From Desulfosporosinus nitroreducens (GTDB lineage Bacteria > Bacillota > Desulfitobacteriia > Desulfitobacteriales > Desulfitobacteriaceae): DNA of 64,000 nucleotides. The stretch covers positions 1-64,000 of the forward strand of contig NZ_JAMHFY010000017.1 of the NCBI RefSeq assembly GCF_023897015.1, read 5' to 3'. Shown in pieces: positions 33,711 through 43,972 of this stretch; the first letter of the stretch is position 1; each line of letters opens with the position of its first letter. The notes beneath the pieces are model-generated. The model was given only the letters and a program-made list of their open reading frames with translations, made no database searches and was not told the origin of the DNA. The position numbers and the translations under genes were made by a program.

Positions 33711-34964
33711 TTGTTTAAAAAAATAGGCCCAGCTGTTAGGGGATTTACAATGACAAAACACAAACTTCTGACAATTGTCATTGTACTAATTTTAGCTGGT
33801 ACAGGAGTTACAACCTTCATGGGAAAGACGGAAAAGACAATCGCAACTGCTCCAAATAAAGTTTATGTCAAAGTTAGTGTGGCAGAGAATGTGATTAAGC
33901 AAGCAACCGTTTCATATAAGGCATCATTAGAAGCCTCTGAAGAGGGTATTGTAAGTGGCAAGGTCGGTGGTAAGGTAGTTCAAGTGATGTTTGAAAATGG
34001 TCAAAATGTAACCCAAGGGGACCCACTGATTAAATTGGATGATCAGGACATTAAAAACAATATAGCTTCTTCTCAGGCCAAGCTGAAAGCCTCAGAAAGT
34101 CAAGTAAAATCCTCTGAGAGTCAATTAGTTTCTTCACAAACCGGATTGCAGAAAATGCAACTGAGTGTAGACAATGCAGTGCGTACCTATGACAGAACGA
34201 AAGAGCTTTTTGACGGCGGGGCTATTTCCAAGGTTGAACTGGAAAGTGCTGAAACAACGGTAAGTAATGCAAAAAGCGACCTGGAATCGGCAAAAGCCAA
34301 TATCGAAACAGCACAAGCCAGTATTAAAACAGCACAAGCGAATATGACTGCAGCACAGGTTGATTTAAAAATTCTTGCAAATTCGCTGGCGGATACGACC
34401 ATCACTGCGCCCCTTACTGGGATCATAGATGAGAAAAGTGTTAGTCTAGGACAATATGCCAACCTAGGAGTTGCCTTAGGAAAAGTTAAGACTATATCAC
34501 CAATCTATGCGGTAATTGAAGTAGACCAAAACGATATAAGTTCTCTTAAAGTAGGCCAGAGTGCCAAAGTCAAAGTTGGAAGTACTGATATCAAATACTA
34601 TGACGGAATTATAAAAACTCTTGAAGCCTCTGCCGATGCTACATCAAGAGTTTTTAAATGCAAAGTTGAGGTTGCTAATCTCGATCAGACACTGAAACCG
34701 GGCATTTATGCCAGCGTGAATATTGTAGGTGACCAGACATCAGAAATGATTGCTGTGACAACAGAAGCCTTGAGTGGAAATCCAGGAAATTATACAGTGT
34801 TTGTGAATGATAAAGGGGTTGCCCGTAAACGCATTGTCAGTATTGGGCAAATCACAAACGGCTTAGTGGAGATCAAAGACGGCGTAAAGAATGGTGACAG
34901 CGTCATCATTACCAATGTGAATACACTGCAGGATGGCGATGCGGTTTCAGTGGTAACGGAATAG
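33711..34964 (+). CDS. RND efflux periplasmic-adaptor (membrane fusion) protein
   Basis: 417 residues if the TTG at 33711 (GAGGGGGA seven bases before) is used; ATG 33750 is the alternative. One N-terminal membrane anchor (HKLLTIVIVLILAGTG), then the half-lipoyl EASEEGIVSGKVGGKV, a long coiled-coil hairpin (about 105-215, Ala/Ser/Gln-rich with repeated TAQA units), the second lipoyl half TTITAPLTGIIDEKSV, a beta-barrel and a membrane-proximal domain. It links the RND pump to the outside. It has no lipobox. It is 13 bases before the pump gene. Confidence 0.88.
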   Translation: MFKKIGPAVRGFTMTKHKLLTIVIVLILAGTGVTTFMGKTEKTIATAPNKVYVKVSVAENVIKQATVSYKASLEASEEGIVSGKVGGKVVQVMFENGQNVTQGDPLIKLDDQDIKNNIASSQAKLKASESQVKSSESQLVSSQTGLQKMQLSVDNAVRTYDRTKELFDGGAISKVELESAETTVSNAKSDLESAKANIETAQASIKTAQANMTAAQVDLKILANSLADTTITAPLTGIIDEKSVSLGQYANLGVALGKVKTISPIYAVIEVDQNDISSLKVGQSAKVKVGSTDIKYYDGIIKTLEASADATSRVFKCKVEVANLDQTLKPGIYASVNIVGDQTSEMIAVTTEALSGNPGNYTVFVNDKGVARKRIVSIGQITNGLVEIKDGVKNGDSVIITNVNTLQDGDAVSVVTE

Positions 34965-34977
34965 GAGGACAAGATTT

Positions 34978-37900
34978 ATGTTTTTAACAGATATCAGCCT
35001 GAAAAGGCCTGTATTTGCCACTGTAATCATTATTGCTATGCTTGCAGTGGGTGCTATGAGCTATATAGGACTACCCATCAACGAAAACCCTGAGATCGAG
35101 ATTCCTTATATAGCGGTTGCCATTTCCTTGCCGGGAACTTCAGCAGAACAGATTGAATCGAAAGTGACGAAAAGAGTCGAGGAATCTGTCGGACAAATTT
35201 CGGGAGTGAAACACATTACCTCCAGCATTTCGGAAGGGGTTTCCCAGACCGTCATTGAGTTTAATTCTGGAACAGAAGTCAATGTGGCAGCCCAAGATAT
35301 CAAAGACAAACTAAGCGGTATTCGGGGCACTTTGCCGCAGGATATCGAGGAACCCATTATTCAAAAATTTGACTTTGCAGCAAGGCCCATTATATCCTTC
35401 GTGGTCACCAGCCCTCTTTCCAACAAGGACTTATCACAAGTAGTCGAAGATGACATCACCAAAAAACTAAATACGGTTAAAGGGGTTGGATCGGTTACCA
35501 CCTATGGTGCGCAAGTCAGGGAAATACATATCAAACTCGATAAAGAAAAAATGGCGTCTCTTAATGTGACCACTGCGGAAATCACCCAGAGCCTGCAAAG
35601 TGACAACATAGATAGGTCCAGTGGAAAAGTTTCCAACAATGATAAAGAAGTTTCCATCAGAACGAATGGTACGGTCAAAGAAGTTAATGATTTCTTGAAT
35701 ATTTTAGTCGCCAATCGTAACGGTACTGAACTTAGAATCAAAGATATTGCCCAAGTGGAAGATACTATTAAGGATCGGGACAGTTTATCTTATTATAAGG
35801 GTGCGGAATCGATTGGTATTGATATCGTTAAACAATCCGGAGAAAACACCACCCAAGTAGCGGATGATCTTAAAGCAAAAATTGCAACGATTCAAACCTC
35901 ACTGCCTAAAGATGTGAAAATTGATATTGTCAATGACAATTCCCAGGTCATACGGGCCTCCGTGGCTGAAGTTCAGAAAACCTTGTTGGAAGGTTGTATT
36001 CTGGCGGTTCTCGTGGTTTTCCTCTTCCTGCGGAATGGGGGAAGCACGGCAATCAGTGCAATTTCACTGCCTACCTCGATTATCACTACCTTTGCCGCTA
36101 TGAAACTGATGAATTTTTCACTCAACACTATGTCCTTAATGGGCCTCTCCTTATCAGTTGGATTGCTGATTGATGATGCCATTGTCGTCGTTGAGAACAT
36201 TGTGCGTCACTTAAAAATGGGTAAATCCGCCATCCAAGCAGCGAAAGACGGGACGAGTGAGATTGGGCTGGCCGTGACGGCTACCACGTTTACCATAGTT
36301 GCTGTCTTTCTCCCCATTACCATGGTTGATGGATTGATCGGGGCCTACTTCAAGGAATTTGGTCTAACGGTTGCTGTCAGCGTCTTGATTTCTTTATTTG
36401 TATCCTTTACATTAGTCCCGTTGATGGCATCTAAATATATAAAAAGGGAAAACGAGGAATTAGATAAAAAACACGGTCCCCTAGGGAAATTCTTAATATG
36501 GTTCAATCACTTGTTTGTTAAACTTGCCAGAGTCTATACAAGACTTCTCAGGGTAACCCTGAAACACAGAATTAAAACCATAGCTATTGCCTCGGCAATG
36601 TTCTTCGGCAGTTTACTCCTTCTTAACTTCATTAATATTAGTTTTTTAGATTCCTCAGACAATGGAAAGATCACAATAGCAGCGACGACAGATGGAGGGA
36701 CAACACTGGATAGCGCTGCAGAAACAACCAAAAGAATGGAAAGTATTCTTAGTAAGTATCCTGGAGTAGTGTACCTGTACTCCACTGTTACACCCAGCAG
36801 CATCAACATTAGCGTGCAGCTTCCAGACAAGAATGCCAGAAAAGAGACCTTAAGTGAAGCAGCCAGTAAAATGAGAGAGAGTTTAATTCAGATTCCGGGA
36901 ATTAGCGTTTCTATGACGATTGGTTCAACTTTGGGGGAAGTATGGGCTACCGAAATTCATTTTACTGGGGATGACTTTAATCAGCTTTTAGACTATTCAA
37001 TGCAAGCCGAGAAAGTTTTAAAGAAAATTCCCGGGGCTGTTGATGTAAGTATAAGCTATAAAACTGGAAAAGCAGAAGCAATAATTGAAGTGGATCGTGA
37101 TAAGGCCGCTGATTTAGGGGTGAGTCCTCTTGTCGTGGCCAATACCTTGGGAACACTCTTTAATGGTTCTCTCGTAACCCAGTATGAAACAGAGAAAGAT
37201 CGTTTTGACGTTAAAGTGTTGCTCCAGGATGATCAGAGGAAGGACTTTGACAGTTTAAAAGGGATTTATGTGCCTGGTTCAAATAACAGTATGGTTCCTC
37301 TCGATCAGGTTACAAAGCAAGTTTTCGCCACGGGCTCTACGACCATTAGTAGGTATGATAAAGCTCGAGAGATTGTGGTAACGGCCAATGCCTCCGGAGT
37401 TTCGGCAACTCAGTTGAATACACAGTTTAACACAGCCTTAAAAAATGACACGAAGATGCCCGCTGGAGTGAGCCAAGTTAGCGGAGGAGATCAGGAAATG
37501 ATGGCAGAAGCTATCCCCGGCTTAATGCAGGCACTTTTGATGGGAATTCTGTTCATTTACTTGATCCTTGCCGCTCTGTTTGAAAGTTTTATTGATCCCT
37601 TGGCGATTGTCTTGGCTTTGCCCTTCGGTATCATCGGAGCCCTGTTGGCCCTGTTCCTTAGCGGCAGCAATTTAAGTATGATGGCCATGATTGGTATTAT
37701 TATGTTGATGGGTCTGGTCACCAAAAATGCGATTTTATTAGTTGACTATGCCAAGCAAAAGCTGTCCGAGGGAGAGGAGCGCAATGAAGCGCTGCTACAG
37801 GCGTCTTCTACACGACTTAGGCCTATCATTATGACGACGTTAGCGATGGTATTCGGTATGATTCCCACAGCGCTTTCCACAGGGTTAGGCTCTGAAGGAC

Positions 37901-38061
37901 GCGCACCTATGGCTTATGCCATTATTGGCGGCTTAATTACATCAACTTTTTTAACACTCATCGTTGTACCTGTAATTTATACGCTGTTGGACGATGCCAA
38001 AGGGTTTTTTCACAAGAAACCGCCTTCCGTTGTAGGGCAACCGTTAAATGCACAATTGTAA
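34978..38061 (+). CDS. RND multidrug efflux pump (HAE1/AcrB family)
   Basis: 1027 residues, full length for the family. Twelve membrane helices in two halves with large external loops. It starts MFLTDISLKRPVFATVI as AcrB homologues do. Proton-relay residues are present: Asp-Asp in LLIDDAIVVVENI in TM4 and Lys in VTKNAILLVDYAKQ in TM10. It exports drugs or metabolites driven by protons. No outer-membrane TolC-type gene is adjacent, as expected for a monoderm host; Firmicute RND pumps work with the adaptor alone. Confidence 0.93.
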   Translation: MFLTDISLKRPVFATVIIIAMLAVGAMSYIGLPINENPEIEIPYIAVAISLPGTSAEQIESKVTKRVEESVGQISGVKHITSSISEGVSQTVIEFNSGTEVNVAAQDIKDKLSGIRGTLPQDIEEPIIQKFDFAARPIISFVVTSPLSNKDLSQVVEDDITKKLNTVKGVGSVTTYGAQVREIHIKLDKEKMASLNVTTAEITQSLQSDNIDRSSGKVSNNDKEVSIRTNGTVKEVNDFLNILVANRNGTELRIKDIAQVEDTIKDRDSLSYYKGAESIGIDIVKQSGENTTQVADDLKAKIATIQTSLPKDVKIDIVNDNSQVIRASVAEVQKTLLEGCILAVLVVFLFLRNGGSTAISAISLPTSIITTFAAMKLMNFSLNTMSLMGLSLSVGLLIDDAIVVVENIVRHLKMGKSAIQAAKDGTSEIGLAVTATTFTIVAVFLPITMVDGLIGAYFKEFGLTVAVSVLISLFVSFTLVPLMASKYIKRENEELDKKHGPLGKFLIWFNHLFVKLARVYTRLLRVTLKHRIKTIAIASAMFFGSLLLLNFINISFLDSSDNGKITIAATTDGGTTLDSAAETTKRMESILSKYPGVVYLYSTVTPSSINISVQLPDKNARKETLSEAASKMRESLIQIPGISVSMTIGSTLGEVWATEIHFTGDDFNQLLDYSMQAEKVLKKIPGAVDVSISYKTGKAEAIIEVDRDKAADLGVSPLVVANTLGTLFNGSLVTQYETEKDRFDVKVLLQDDQRKDFDSLKGIYVPGSNNSMVPLDQVTKQVFATGSTTISRYDKAREIVVTANASGVSATQLNTQFNTALKNDTKMPAGVSQVSGGDQEMMAEAIPGLMQALLMGILFIYLILAALFESFIDPLAIVLALPFGIIGALLALFLSGSNLSMMAMIGIIMLMGLVTKNAILLVDYAKQKLSEGEERNEALLQASSTRLRPIIMTTLAMVFGMIPTALSTGLGSEGRAPMAYAIIGGLITSTFLTLIVVPVIYTLLDDAKGFFHKKPPSVVGQPLNAQL

Positions 38062-38077
38062 ATGGTAAGCTAAACTG

Positions 38078-38105
38078 AGCAGGTTTGATTTAAATCAAAC
38101 CTGCT
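38078..38105. terminator. Perfect 28-bp palindrome after the RND pump gene
   Basis: AGCAGGTTTGATTT (38078-38091) is followed by its exact complement (38092-38105) with no loop base. There is no T tract, so it could be a terminator or a protein-binding site. Confidence 0.45.
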
Positions 38106-38217
38106 ATAACGCTCTAGTGATTGATTTTGCTTGGTATTTTTAAATAGATACAATTTATTTAAATCATGCTTTTTGTGTTATAGTATTTCTAACGATTTTA
38201 TGCACGAGGTGCTATGG

Positions 38218-38259
38218 ATGAATAAGACTAGTTTAAGTATTTTATTAGTAACGGACTAA
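38218..38259 (+). CDS. 13-codon ORF before the lipoprotein gene (leader peptide or truncated start)
   Basis: ATG 38218 to TAA 38259 with GAGGTG upstream, reading MNKTSLSILLVTD. The end resembles the first strand of a response-regulator receiver domain. It may be a leader peptide or the stump of a deleted gene. Weak evidence. Confidence 0.25.
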   Translation: MNKTSLSILLVTD

Positions 38260-38293
38260 CTAAAAAAGTGATTAAGAGTAGGAGATGATAGTT

Positions 38294-38734
38294 GTGAATA
38301 AGAAAATTAAATCAATAGTGTTTATAGGTCTAACTTCTATTGCCATATTAAGTCTAGCCGGCTGCGGCAGTCAAACAAAAGACATAATGAGTACTAGCAA
38401 CATGACTCAATATATGACCAGCAATACCACAGCAATGGTTGATGTTTTAAGTTCACCTGATACTCGCCAGTCCGTGGTTAAAGTAATGGGGTCTTCCCAA
38501 ATGATGCCTGTTATGGTAGATATGATGAAAAATAGCGATATCCAAAAAAATATGATCAGTATCCTGGGGAGTAGCGAAAATAAAGATACCATGGTCAGTA
38601 TTATGGCTAATCCATCAATGTTTAAGCCTATGGTAGAGGCCATGTCCGATCCGAAAATGAAGGCAACTTTCAAAGCAATGCTAAAAGATCCAGCCCTGCA
38701 ACCCCTGGTTAATGAAGCCCTAGGTGTAAAATAA
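38294..38734 (+). CDS. Met-rich lipoprotein of unknown function
   Basis: 146 residues from GTG 38294, nine bases after GTAGGAG (the ATG at 38285 is too close to it). A lipoprotein signal ends in LAGC (C24). The mature protein is helical and very rich in Met (about 25), with repeated units of the type SxxMxxxMVxxMxxxxxM. It is somewhat like GerD-type spore lipoproteins, but I am not sure. Met-rich surface could bind Cu(I) or act as a helical stack. It lies behind the RND genes in the same direction but after a palindrome, so co-transcription is uncertain. Confidence 0.6.
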   Translation: MNKKIKSIVFIGLTSIAILSLAGCGSQTKDIMSTSNMTQYMTSNTTAMVDVLSSPDTRQSVVKVMGSSQMMPVMVDMMKNSDIQKNMISILGSSENKDTMVSIMANPSMFKPMVEAMSDPKMKATFKAMLKDPALQPLVNEALGVK

Positions 38735-38809
38735 ACTTTATATAAGAAGGGACCCTGATTCTCAAGGTATCTATATTATTTATAGTTATACACTGTCAGT
38801 TAACCTTGA

Positions 38810-38850
38810 GACCTTAAATCCGTATATCTAGCGGGTTTGAGGTCTATTTT
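38810..38850 (+). terminator. Terminator after the Met-rich lipoprotein gene
   Basis: GACCTTAAATCCG (38810-38822) pairs with CGGGTTTGAGGTC (38832-38844) allowing G:U pairs, followed by TATTTT. A second inverted repeat (TCTCAAGGT/ACCTTGAGA) flanks it upstream. No gene in 38735-39096. Confidence 0.55.
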
Positions 38851-38940
38851 GGTTATTAAAACATGAGGTTAAATGTGACTTATCTTCTATAAATAATAGA
38901 GAGCAGTTTAATTTATAGATGTGACTTTAGAAGAAAATGC

Positions 38941-38971
38941 TTGACTTGGAGTTAACTCCGGATGTTAGACT
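38941..38971 (+). promoter_or_regulatory. MerR-type promoter of the aldo/keto reductase gene
   Basis: -35 TTGACT (38941-38946) and -10 TAGACT (38966-38971) are 19 bp apart. The overlong spacer contains the perfect dyad GGAGTTAACTCC (38948-38959). This is the architecture of promoters activated by MerR-family regulators that respond to electrophiles or aldehydes. No merR gene is in the window. Confidence 0.65.
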
Positions 38972-39096
38972 ATGATACGAGGTTGATCTCTGTTAATATC
39001 TTAATGCTAGTCCTTGTTAGTCTTTAATTATTGCTAAAGTAATATCGAATAACAAAACTATAAATATAAGACAATTAGAAAGAAGGAAAAAATTTA

Positions 39097-40245
39097 ATGG
39101 AAAAAAAATTAGGTTTTGGATGTATGAGATTACCACTTCTAGATAAAGATGACCAGACATCTTTTGATATGGAAACGTTAGATAAATTGGTAGATACCTT
39201 TTTAGAGAAAGGATTTACTTATTTTGATACTGCTTATGTCTATCATGGCTATATGAGTGAGGACGTAATGAGAGAAGCTCTTGTAAAAAGACATAAAAGA
39301 GATAATTTTGCACTTGCGACAAAGCTTCCTATGAGAGATGTAAAAACTGTGGAAGATCAGGAAAAAGTCTTTAATGAACAGCTTGAAAAATGCGGTGTGG
39401 AGTATTTCGATTATTATCTGCTCCACAATATTGGCGTTATTTCATATAAGAAGGCTTGTGAACTTGACAGTTTTAGTTTTGGAATTAGTAAAAAGAAAGA
39501 AGGCAAAATCAAGAACTTTGGTATGTCATTCCATGATACACCGGAATTACTAGATGAGATTTTAACGGCTCATCCGGAATTGGATTTCGTTCAGTTACAG
39601 ATAAATTATATTGACTGGGAAAATCCAAGCATTCAGTCAAGAAGGTGCTATGAGATAGCCAGAAAGCATAACAAACCAATTATCGTCATGGAACCATGTA
39701 AAGGAGGCTCTCTGGCTTTAGTTCCGGAAAAAGCAGAAAAATTAATGAAAGGATATAATCCGGAAGCATCCATTTCATCCTGGGCAATCCGATTTGCGGC
39801 CAGTCAGGAAGGGGTCATAATGGTACTAAGTGGAATGAATACAATGGAACAGGTGCTTGATAATACGTCATATATGGCAGACTTTAAACCTCTTAACAAA
39901 GAAGAGTACATGATTATTAATCAGGTAAGCAAAATCATCAATGAAAACACTGCAATTCCCTGCACAATCTGCAGATATTGCGAAAAGGGCTGTCCGAAAA
40001 AGATTGCTATTCCAGACTACTTTGCCTTGTATAACAGTACAAAACGTGCTACAACTGATAACTTTTCAAGTCAGTTTGTCTATTATTTAAACCTTGCAGC
40101 AAATCATGGTAAGGCAAGTGACTGTATAGACTGTAAACAATGTGAACACGCTTGTCCTCAGCATTTGAAGATAACGGAGCACTTAAAAGATGTATCTGCG
40201 ACATTTGATGTGACACCACAGTTTCCAACCAGAAAGGAAAAATAG
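39097..40245 (+). CDS. Aldo/keto reductase with C-terminal double Fe4S4 domain
   Basis: 382 residues. The AKR barrel (about 1-270) carries the catalytic tetrad D44, Y49 (DTAYVYHG), K76 (TKLP) and H110 (LLHN). The C-terminal part has two ferredoxin-like motifs: C289-x2-C292-x2-C295-x3-C299-P and C343-x2-C346-x2-C349-x3-C353-P. This architecture is common in clostridia and suggests electrons pass between ferredoxin-type clusters and a carbonyl substrate. It is monocistronic under a MerR-type promoter, so induction by an aldehyde or similar compound is plausible. Confidence 0.9.
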   Translation: MEKKLGFGCMRLPLLDKDDQTSFDMETLDKLVDTFLEKGFTYFDTAYVYHGYMSEDVMREALVKRHKRDNFALATKLPMRDVKTVEDQEKVFNEQLEKCGVEYFDYYLLHNIGVISYKKACELDSFSFGISKKKEGKIKNFGMSFHDTPELLDEILTAHPELDFVQLQINYIDWENPSIQSRRCYEIARKHNKPIIVMEPCKGGSLALVPEKAEKLMKGYNPEASISSWAIRFAASQEGVIMVLSGMNTMEQVLDNTSYMADFKPLNKEEYMIINQVSKIINENTAIPCTICRYCEKGCPKKIAIPDYFALYNSTKRATTDNFSSQFVYYLNLAANHGKASDCIDCKQCEHACPQHLKITEHLKDVSATFDVTPQFPTRKEK

Positions 40246-40342
40246 AAACAGGGTGAAAAGACTATGAGAAATCAGCATATTTCAGGGGCCTGAAGGTAGC
40301 ATTGACTAATATGTTTTTATAGAGATGGGAATACCGGATAGT

Positions 40343-42613
40343 TTATGCTGGAAATTTCCCTGACTTGCTAATACTCATTCTGAACAGGCGATGTCTCGCT
40401 CTAGTCATGGCGACATAGAGCAATTTAAGATCAAGGTCTTCATCACTATAGTGTTCATGGATATTAAAAATAAACACAACGTCAAATTCTAGTCCTTTGG
40501 AAACGTACGAGGGCACGATCAAAACTTGTCCTTCATAAAGGGTTTCATCCCCATGCAAAATTTCACAGGGAATATTCAGGTTCTTTTTGAGTAATTGACA
40601 TTCTTTAAGGGTTTTCCCGATAAGGGCGATTGATTTATAACCGCCTGCAAGTTGGATTTCAAGTAAATTTTCTATGGCATGAACCATATCCTTAACACTT
40701 TTGAAAGCTAGAACATCGGGAGGAACTCCATGGCGGATGACTGGTTTCGCCAAGAGGATATCGGTTGCTTTCACTTTTTTAATAACTTGGTTGGCATATT
40801 CCATAATTTCAATAGTGGTTCGATAGCTTTGTTCGAGAGTTAAATAGTTGCAGTCAAGAGCTGGAAAGACCTCTTGCCTAACCTGATCCCAACTTTTTAT
40901 CCCTCGATAAGCGTGAATTCCCTGAGCCAAATCGCCAAAAATCGTAAACATATCTGTCTTTAAAACTTTGCGCAATGTATAGAGCTGAAAGATACTAAGA
41001 TCCTGGGCTTCGTCAATAAAGACATGACTGATATCAAACTTTTCTTCATAACCGAACAGAAGTTGCTTTAAATAGACTAGAGGAGCCAAATCCTCCAGTT
41101 CAAGTTTATTTTGGGCGATCAGTTCGGCAGAAGAACTGCACAGGTATTCAAGGGTAGCTCTGTCCAGCCCTTTCGCACCCGTATCTAAGAAAACGTCTGG
41201 ATCAGCAATAATCCTTTTATAGTGATCTAACAGATCAATTTTAGGGAAGAGCGCAAGATACTTCTTTACCACAGTCTTGGCGGAATTGGTGAGCTTAGTT
41301 AGAGTTTCATTGCGCGAGTCAACTAAAGCAATCCCTTTTTCACGCCGCACCTCTTCATCGAAGGTTGATGAAGAACGCACTTCCTGGATTTGACGGTTAA
41401 ACTCCTCTTCGACTAGTTTTAAGGCAGGCTCTTTGGCTGCTTTGAGTTTATTAGTCAACACTTTTTTAACCATTTCAATTCGCTTCTGTAAGGGAAGAAA
41501 ACTGTATTCCTCAAGAAAAACTCGTTGAATGTCTTCTGCTTCTAAAATGACATAGTCTCCGAGTTTAAAATCAACCTTTGGTACAAACGTCTCTTGTAAG
41601 CGTTCTACATAATGATCGAGGACATCTTTAAATTGAAGGGAACCTTTGAATTCTGAGGCTCCAATAATATAGGAAGAATTTAATGAGGACTGGTTATTTT
41701 CTTCCAGTAACTGAAATAGTTTTTGTTCTGGGGGAACTAATTTGATTTTCGCAGTTTTACCAATCAGCTCCAACATGAAGTCGATCAAAGTCGTCTGAGT
41801 CACTCTTTCTGCGCCCAACTCCGGTAAGGCTTCGGAGATATAATTAAGAAATAAGCGATTCGGGCCGAGAATAATGAAATTCTCGGGGATGAAACGATCT
41901 TCATAGGTATAGATAAGATAGGCCATGCGATGAATTGCTATGGTCGTTTTACCGCTGCCGGCAACTCCTTGAACGATTAAGGGAGCGATATCTGCGCGGA
42001 TCACCCGGTTTTGTTCCGCTTGAATCGAGGTGGCGATATCCTTGAGCCGATTATCGGCACTTGCTTCCAGAGAGGCCTGAAGGAAAGCGTCATTGGTTGT
42101 AATGTCGATATCTCGAATCTCCAATAACTGTCCGTTTTCAATGGTATATTGCCGTTTGAGACCCAGCTCTCCTTGAATGGTTCCTGTGGGAGACTGATAA
42201 TCAACAGCCCCCAATCGCCCTTCATAATAGATGGAGGCAATAGGGGAGCGCCAATCAAGGATAAGGGGCTCTTGATCTTCCTGGGTAAGCAACGATAACT
42301 TGCCGATATAATAACGCTTAAAGTCTGGACTGCCTTCTTGTTTAAAGTCAATCCGGGAAAAGTAGGGCTTGGCAAGTCCTTGATTGAGTTGGTAAAAGTG
42401 TTGTTCTCCGTATTCTAAAAGCTGAGAAGTCACCAAAATAGAAATGTAACTCTGGCTGCTGTCTAAATAATCTAAGTCAATAAAAGCTTGGCGAATCTCT
42501 TCGCGCTGACCTTGGCGGTTCTCCACAATCAAATTAATCATTTTCTTCATGTATGTGATCGTAGAAGCAAGACGTTTTGCTTCTTGGTCAAATTCGTGAT
42601 GATGACTGCTCAT
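40343..42613 (-). CDS. helD: HelD-type UvrD-like helicase (RNA polymerase recycling factor)
   Basis: 756 residues. N-terminal coiled-coil arm (about 5-60), then the HelD-specific segment LILDWRSPIASIYYEG, Walker A GVAGSGKTTIAIHR, Walker B HVFIDEAQDLS, a QSYRTTIEIMEYAN motif and the C-terminal YVAMTRARHRL. HelD proteins are SF1-like motors that remove RNA polymerase from DNA rather than unwind DNA. The ribosome site AAGGGAG lies inside the tail of the broken MFS gene upstream, so it may once have been the second gene of that unit. Confidence 0.9.
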   Translation of the reverse strand: MSSHHHEFDQEAKRLASTITYMKKMINLIVENRQGQREEIRQAFIDLDYLDSSQSYISILVTSQLLEYGEQHFYQLNQGLAKPYFSRIDFKQEGSPDFKRYYIGKLSLLTQEDQEPLILDWRSPIASIYYEGRLGAVDYQSPTGTIQGELGLKRQYTIENGQLLEIRDIDITTNDAFLQASLEASADNRLKDIATSIQAEQNRVIRADIAPLIVQGVAGSGKTTIAIHRMAYLIYTYEDRFIPENFIILGPNRLFLNYISEALPELGAERVTQTTLIDFMLELIGKTAKIKLVPPEQKLFQLLEENNQSSLNSSYIIGASEFKGSLQFKDVLDHYVERLQETFVPKVDFKLGDYVILEAEDIQRVFLEEYSFLPLQKRIEMVKKVLTNKLKAAKEPALKLVEEEFNRQIQEVRSSSTFDEEVRREKGIALVDSRNETLTKLTNSAKTVVKKYLALFPKIDLLDHYKRIIADPDVFLDTGAKGLDRATLEYLCSSSAELIAQNKLELEDLAPLVYLKQLLFGYEEKFDISHVFIDEAQDLSIFQLYTLRKVLKTDMFTIFGDLAQGIHAYRGIKSWDQVRQEVFPALDCNYLTLEQSYRTTIEIMEYANQVIKKVKATDILLAKPVIRHGVPPDVLAFKSVKDMVHAIENLLEIQLAGGYKSIALIGKTLKECQLLKKNLNIPCEILHGDETLYEGQVLIVPSYVSKGLEFDVVFIFNIHEHYSDEDLDLKLLYVAMTRARHRLFRMSISKSGKFPA

Positions 42614-42619
42614 AGGTTG

Positions 42620-43908
42620 CTACTTGCTCCCTTCAGGTAAATTTGGACTTGAAGACATTAGGGCTGCAATTATCCTAATAAAGGAAATGCTATCATTACA
42701 TAAAGGATTTCGGTGTAGCCACCCCACTGATCGAAGGCTATACCTAGGGGCAATGGGCCAAGTGCCGCGCCAATAATCATGACACTAGAAGCAATTGCGC
42801 GAATACTGCCTAAGTCGCGACGCCCATAATAATTGGGCCAAATTAAATTTAAAGTGATTTGCTCAAAGCCTACAAAGAATCCCCACATTAGACCAAAAAC
42901 AATGACACTGAGTTGAGAATCTACAAATTGAAGGGTTAACAAAACCATGATTTCGCCTAGAAAAACGAAGGCCAGAGCATAGTTTGTCTTTACTCGTTCC
43001 AAAATGAATCCAGCAAGGAATGAAACGGGGAACCCCACTAGAGCCATTAAGGTTAAAATAAAGGCTGAATTCAAGGGTGAAATTCCTCGTTCCCCCAGAA
43101 TGGAGATTAAGTGAAAGGTTAATCCTGTATTGACTAAAGCTGGAACCGCAGCAGCCAGAAGGATAAACCAGAAGGTTCTCGTTTTCTTTGCTTCCGCTAG
43201 AGTCAAGTTAATTTCTGTATCAACAATGTCTTTCGCTTTGTTCGTTGAAATCGAATCAGGACTCTTGATTATCTTTGGCGAGTCTCCATCGGGGTATAAC
43301 CCGACTTCCTCAGGTTTGTTGACGGTAAAGTAATAGGTCAGAGGGGTAAATAGCAGGATCAGTAATCCTCCCCATACCCACCAGGTAACCCTTAAATCCC
43401 AGGTTTGGATCATCCAGACATTGAAAAGAGGAATGAAGGATGAACTGGCAAATCCCCCCAGGGCCATTATACTGAAGGCTCTTCCTCTTTTTTGAACAAA
43501 CCATTGAGGGACCAAGGTGCTGGGAATAAGGCTCATGGAGCCTTGTCCAAATAATCGGAGCATAAAGAAGCCAATAAATATCCAAAGGGGTCCGTGGAGG
43601 AAACTGTTCCAAAAGCAAGGCAAATCCTAAGCAAAGGGCGATGACAGCGCTCATTCGTCGTTGTCCATAGCGATCAATTAGTCGTCCCATCATAAATAGA
43701 GAAAGACCAGCCGTTAAGCTAGCCAGGGAATAAATACCAGAAATCAAGGAGCGGCTCCAACCTAATTCGGTAGTATAAGCATTTATAAAAACGGAGATAG
43801 AGTAGGTTTGAAACCTGAGAAAAACAAACTTAGGGCGGAGATGACGACGATAATCCAACCATAGAAAAAGGGAGGATTGACTGGGAGTTTTCCTTGAGAA
43901 CGGTGCAC
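42620..43908 (-). pseudogene. MFS transporter broken by at least three frameshifts
   Basis: A GTG at 43908 behind AAAGGAG starts a protein MHRSQGKLPVNPPFFYGWII. The frame must shift near 43800 to give FQTYSISVFINAYTTELGW and GRLIDRYGQRRMSAV, shift again near 43620 to give LRLFGQGSMSLIPSTLVPQW, and again near 42670 to end in IIAALMSSSPN at 42620. Put together, it is a 12-helix MFS carrier of the oxalate/formate-antiporter (OFA/MCT) type. Either the gene is decaying or the sequence has indels. Confidence 0.8.
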
Positions 43909-43972
43909 GGCAACTAAGCTCCTTTGTTTTTGACTGCTAAAGAAAATCCTGCGAAGGCTTTTTAAAGGGTTA

